Assembly (NCBI GenBank): GCA_002366835.1
Contig: DFBZ01000018.1
Coordinates: 28,319-92,318 of the forward strand
Reading direction: 5' to 3'
From: Gammaproteobacteria bacterium UBA3067
GTDB taxonomy: Bacteria > Pseudomonadota > Gammaproteobacteria > Pseudomonadales > UBA3067
DNA: 64,000 nucleotides
Shown: positions 60,314 to 64,000 of the stretch, piece after piece
Position numbering within the stretch: position 1 is the stretch's first letter
Layout of the letters: each line of letters begins with the position of its first letter
The notes under the pieces: generated by a model
What the model saw: the letters and a program-made list of their open reading frames with translations, nothing else
What the model was told of the DNA's origin: nothing
The model's database searches: none
Program-made: the position numbers and the translations under genes

Positions 60314-61909
60314 TTAGGCGTTCGCTTGCTGATAGGCCAGATACTCTTCGTAGCTGCCCTGATAATCAATCATCTGATGATCTTTGATCTCAACGACCCG
60401 CGTAGCAAGAGAAGAAACAAATTCTCGATCGTGGCTAACAAAAATTAGCGTGCCTTCGTAGTGCTCAAGAGCCAGGTTAAGCGCCTCGATGCACTCCATG
60501 TCCAAATGGTTGGTGGGTTCATCCATCACCAGAACATTTGGGCTCATCATCATAAGTTTGCCGAATAACAGGCGATTTTTCTCACCCCCTGAGCATACAT
60601 TTGCCTTCTTCTTAAAGTCATCCGCTGAAAATAACAAGCGACCCAGAGTAGAACGCACAATCTGCTCATCGTGACTAGGCTTTCTCCACTGACTCATCCA
60701 GTCAAATATAGTTAGATCACTATTGAATTCAGCACCGGCATCTTGTGGACAATACCCTATCTGGGCATTCTCAGACCACTTCATTTCACCAGCATTTGGT
60801 TCTAGCTCACCCACTAAACAGCGTAGAAAAGTGGTTTTACCAGCTCCATTTTCGCCGATCACGGCAAGGCGCGAACCAGCCTCAAGAATCAATGCACCGT
60901 CCTTAAAGAGCTGCTCGCCCTCAAAACCATGCTCGAGACCCTCAACCGTTAAGGCTTGTCGATGAAGCTTTTTTTCCTGATTAAAACGAATAAAGGGGTT
61001 CGCCCGACTAGAAGGTTTGATATCGTCCAGCTTGATTTTTTCAATCCGCTTGGCGCGGGAGGTCGCTTGCTTGGCTTTAGACGCGTTTGCAGAAAAGCGG
61101 CTCACAAACTGTTGCAACTCGGCGATTTGAGCCGACTTTTTCGCATTTTCTGATTGCAATCGCTCACGCGCTTGAGTCGAAGCGGTCATAAAATCATCAT
61201 AGTTACCAGGATAAACACGTAGCTCACCATAATCGATATCGGCCATATGGGTGCAAACCGCATTGAGAAAGTGGCGATCATGGGAAATAATAATCATGGT
61301 GCTATCGCGCGCATTTAGCACCGTTTCCAGCCAGTGGATTGTATTAATATCGAGGTTATTCGTCGGCTCATCCAGAAGCAATATGTCCGGCTCCGAGAAT
61401 AATGCCTGCGCAAGCAAAACCCTTAATTTCCAGCCCGGCGCCACCTCACTCATAAGCCCCTCATGAAGAGATTCAGCGATCCCAGCAGACAGAAGTAATT
61501 CTCCTGCGCGGCTTTCAGCACTGTAACCATCCATTTCCGCAAACTGGCCCTCTAAGTCTGCAGCGCGCATACCATCTTCTTCGGTCATTTCTGGCGAAGC
61601 GTAAATCTGATCCCTTTCTTGCTTCACCTTCCAAAGATCTTCATGACCCATAATCACCGTATCGATCACGGTGAAGTCTTCAAAAGCAAACTGGTCTTGA
61701 TGAAGCTTTCCAACACGAGCATCAGGTTGAACCGATACATTCCCGCTCGTGGGCGTTAGGCTACCATCGAGAATTTTCATAAACGTCGACTTGCCGCAAC
61801 CATTGGCACCGATTAGGCCATAGCGCTTACCCTCGCCAAATTTAACAGAGATATTTTCAAACAAAGGCTTAGCGCCAAATTGCATGGTAATATTTGCAGT
61901 GGAGATCAC
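60314..61909 (-). CDS. ybiT: ABC-F family ATPase YbiT
   Basis: 531 residues, close to E. coli YbiT (530) and very similar throughout. Two ABC domains have GLIGANGCGKSTFMKIL and GENGAGKTTFLRCL as Walker A motifs, with LLLDEPTNNLDINT and MDEPTNHLDMECIEALNLAL. The linker between them contains FSANASKAKQATSRAKRIEK. ABC-F proteins act on the ribosome and have no membrane part. The start is a GTG with AGGAA six bases upstream. Confidence 0.94.
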   Translation of the reverse strand: MISTANITMQFGAKPLFENISVKFGEGKRYGLIGANGCGKSTFMKILDGSLTPTSGNVSVQPDARVGKLHQDQFAFEDFTVIDTVIMGHEDLWKVKQERDQIYASPEMTEEDGMRAADLEGQFAEMDGYSAESRAGELLLSAGIAESLHEGLMSEVAPGWKLRVLLAQALFSEPDILLLDEPTNNLDINTIHWLETVLNARDSTMIIISHDRHFLNAVCTHMADIDYGELRVYPGNYDDFMTASTQARERLQSENAKKSAQIAELQQFVSRFSANASKAKQATSRAKRIEKIKLDDIKPSSRANPFIRFNQEKKLHRQALTVEGLEHGFEGEQLFKDGALILEAGSRLAVIGENGAGKTTFLRCLVGELEPNAGEMKWSENAQIGYCPQDAGAEFNSDLTIFDWMSQWRKPSHDEQIVRSTLGRLLFSADDFKKKANVCSGGEKNRLLFGKLMMMSPNVLVMDEPTNHLDMECIEALNLALEHYEGTLIFVSHDREFVSSLATRVVEIKDHQMIDYQGSYEEYLAYQQANA

Positions 61910-62034
61910 GAGAAGTTCCTGGCTAGGGCAAAACCCTAAAAAAGCGAAAAGGGGCGCGTACTATAGGGACTTGTTGCAGTAAGGTCGAGCATTTGCGCCC
62001 AATAAACAACCAATATATTCCTTGGCGGAGCGAC

Positions 62035-64000
62035 TTATTTACTGGCTTTCGTTTTTTTTACGCCATCATCTGACTGAGAAGTCTTTTCATGGGTATTAAT
62101 AATGGCTGCGCGAGTCACTTCTTCACCAAGCCAACGTCTTAACTTCACATCCAACGCGCTGGCAGAAACCGGCTTGGCAAGATAGTCGTCCATGCCTGCC
62201 GCTAAGCAACGCTGCTCTTCGCCTTCAAAAGTATTTGCGGTCATAGCAATCACGGGAATATGACGCGCACCACCGTTCTCGCGACGGCGAATTTCATTCG
62301 TGGCTGCATAACCACCCATAACAGGCATCATGCAGTCCATAAGCACCAAGTCAAAGTATTGCTCTTCAAGCATACCCAGCGCCTCACTACCATTGGAAAC
62401 CACCACAACCTCATGTCCCAGTTTCTTTATCATTCCTTTGGCGACCATTTGGTTCACATTATTATCTTCCACCAGCAAGATGGAATAACCCGTTTCACCA
62501 CTTTGTTTTTCAGGGAATTTAGTAACCGAGGCGGTTTTTTCTTGCTCTACACCCCATGCGGAAAGAATGCTTTCATACAAGCTCTTTTTGAACACGGGCT
62601 TTGTGAGAAAAAAGACATTCTGGCTTTTACGGCCATGCGCAACGGTTTCAACCATACCCCTTTGAGCTAGTGACGTAAGGATAATTTGCGGCGTATCGTG
62701 ATAATCACTATAGCCTGCTAACTTTTCAGATAAACGCAAACAATCCGTACGACCTAATCTCATATTTAATACAACAAGATCGTATGTTGCGTTTTTTCCG
62801 TCGTCGGCACAAAGTGCTTGGATTTGTTTTTCATCCTCCTCCACCACTTCGACATCCATTCCCCACTCATTTAACTCAACCTGAAAAAAGCGATTCATTC
62901 CCTTTGTCGCGCCCACCAACAGCACCCGCTTACCGTCCATACAGGGATGAGCATGCAAGCTTTCTTTTTGCTGAGTGGATATTTTCATCGGAACAGTAAA
63001 CCAGAAGGTACTTCCATTGCCTTCCTTGCTGAATACTCCAATATCTCCACCCATATTGCCCACCAGTCCACGACAAACTGCCAAGCCCAGGCCGGTACCA
63101 TTCACACTGCCGTCTTTCTTTAATCTATTAAAAGCCTCAAAGACCTGCTCCTGATCCGGCAAAGATAAGCCCGGCCCTTCGTCTCGCACATGCACCCTTA
63201 AAATACCTTTCCCTGGCTGAGGAAAAGCCATAAACACCTCTATAATCACCTCCCCTTCATCGGAATATTTTATGGCATTCGAAACAAGATTTGCCAAGAT
63301 TTGCTTTAATCTTTTTGAGTCCCCCTTCACTCTTAACGGAATATGAGGCTCGCAGACATAACTCAACTCCAGGCCTTTTTCGTGTGCAACTGGACCAAGC
63401 ATTTCAACGCAGTCCCGAATCACATGGCGAACATTAAAAAAATGATTCTCCATATAAATCGTTCCCGATGATATGTTTGAAAAATCCAGTATGTCATCAA
63501 TTAAATCCAGCAAGGACTCGGAGGCGCTAGTGGCTACAGACTGATACTCTCGCTGCATTTTGGTGAGATCAGAGTCTTCCAGCATGGATAACATTCCAAG
63601 AATATTGTTCATGGGGGTGCGAATTTCATGGGTAATGGTTTGTAGAAACTGCTGCTTCACCAGAACTGATTCATCTTCTTTATTTTGAACATTTTCCAGA
63701 TCTACTATTTTTTTCCGCAACTGTCGTTGTACATCCTGTCGATCCCAGAACGTTGCAAACAAATAGGCGGCATGTCGAATAAGAAAAATATAGTAAAATA
63801 AAAAACCACCCGCTATAAATATATTAACCGGCTCTAAGCTCACCAGTAAAACTGCAATAGACGGAAGTAGAAAAAGTGAGAGCAGTATGCGGCTCGCATA
63901 AAGGTAAGCTGTCGTGTGAATAATTGTGGCGCTACAAACACCTCCCACCAACATCCAAACTGCAAAGGTATTCACCGACAAGTCTCCGTTCAAAAACAAG
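62035..64000 (-). CDS. Hybrid sensor histidine kinase/response regulator, 5' end outside window
   Basis: About 654 residues are visible; the gene runs past the right edge. Membrane helices at the N terminus are followed by a coiled-coil linker, HisKA with FLQTITHEIRTPMNN, and HATPase motifs VSNAIKYSDEGEVIIEV with VNGTGLGLAVCRGLV. A first receiver (KRVLLVGATKGMNRFF, phospho-acceptor region LVVLNMRLG) lacks the aspartate. A second, intact receiver has LLVEDNNVNQMVAKGM and LVLMDCMMPVMGG. BarA/LuxQ-like layout without Hpt. The signal is unknown. Confidence 0.88.
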   Translation of the reverse strand, partial: LFLNGDLSVNTFAVWMLVGGVCSATIIHTTAYLYASRILLSLFLLPSIAVLLVSLEPVNIFIAGGFLFYYIFLIRHAAYLFATFWDRQDVQRQLRKKIVDLENVQNKEDESVLVKQQFLQTITHEIRTPMNNILGMLSMLEDSDLTKMQREYQSVATSASESLLDLIDDILDFSNISSGTIYMENHFFNVRHVIRDCVEMLGPVAHEKGLELSYVCEPHIPLRVKGDSKRLKQILANLVSNAIKYSDEGEVIIEVFMAFPQPGKGILRVHVRDEGPGLSLPDQEQVFEAFNRLKKDGSVNGTGLGLAVCRGLVGNMGGDIGVFSKEGNGSTFWFTVPMKISTQQKESLHAHPCMDGKRVLLVGATKGMNRFFQVELNEWGMDVEVVEEDEKQIQALCADDGKNATYDLVVLNMRLGRTDCLRLSEKLAGYSDYHDTPQIILTSLAQRGMVETVAHGRKSQNVFFLTKPVFKKSLYESILSAWGVEQEKTASVTKFPEKQSGETGYSILLVEDNNVNQMVAKGMIKKLGHEVVVVSNGSEALGMLEEQYFDLVLMDCMMPVMGGYAATNEIRRRENGGARHIPVIAMTANTFEGEEQRCLAAGMDDYLAKPVSASALDVKLRRWLGEEVTRAAIINTHEKTSQSDDGVKKTKASK

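Noticed and set aside
1..64000. CRISPR arrays, rRNA genes, complete prophage or complete insertion sequence
   Set aside because: None was seen. Only remnants of mobile genes in the 18.3-22.1 kb region and two MITEs are supported.

Overview
The window is a chromosomal segment of a Gammaproteobacterium, most likely a marine or otherwise aquatic one. The evidence is the rpsF-priB-rpsR-membrane protein-rplI-dnaB-alr block, SerA paired divergently with a D-2-hydroxyglutarate-dehydrogenase-type flavoprotein, a YbiT-type ABC-F protein, PpnN, ElbB and an AlkB-type hydroxylase. I cannot name the genus from sequence alone. Most genes are ordinary housekeeping or metabolic genes; accessory content is concentrated at 18.3-22.1 kb and 25-36.7 kb.

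Layout. 0-6.2 kb: 3' end of an ELM1-like glycosyltransferase, a minus-strand run of four genes led by the D-2-HGDH-like flavoprotein, divergent serA with a strong shared terminator, then elbB. 6.4-12.5 kb: a DUF2914 protein, two GMC flavin oxidoreductases flanking a small membrane protein, and an isoprenylcysteine-methyltransferase-like protein. 12.8-18.3 kb: a DsrE-like periplasmic protein, a cytochrome c'-like gene broken by an in-frame TAG, a Crp/Fnr regulator, a DEDDh exonuclease, RNase R and divergent tRNA-Leu(CAG).

18.3-22.1 kb, just 3' of the tRNA, is a scrapyard: decayed secreted-protein fragments, tandem direct repeats, the 3' remnant of a REP-associated-type transposase, an IS3-type orfA remnant and the N-terminal part of a tyrosine integrase. 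One intact gene sits inside it, a bacterial voltage-gated cation channel with an unusually acidic selectivity filter. Next come an autotransporter-type barrel without a passenger and an LRR lipoprotein.

25.1-36.7 kb is an orphan type VI secretion (T6SS) effector island on the minus strand: vgrG, DUF6484, DUF2169, TIGR02270, a DUF4150 PAAR-like protein, a ketosynthase-fold protein lacking catalytic residues, a DUF2235 (Tle1-type) lipase and three tandem DUF2931 lipoproteins that are probable immunity proteins. Several genes overlap by 4-8 bp. No T6SS core genes are present, so the apparatus must lie elsewhere. I consider this the most interesting system in the window.

37-64 kb: nirBD with a clear sigma-54 promoter and an NtrC-type palindrome, two copies of a 139-bp MITE in opposite orientation, a DUF4124 protein, a YchJ-like protein, a lipoprotein/outer-membrane pair, alkB, ppnN, an LrgAB pair, a TIGR00266 protein, recQ, a HupE-like pair, radA, alr, dnaB, the ribosomal protein block, ybiT, and a hybrid histidine kinase that runs off the right edge.
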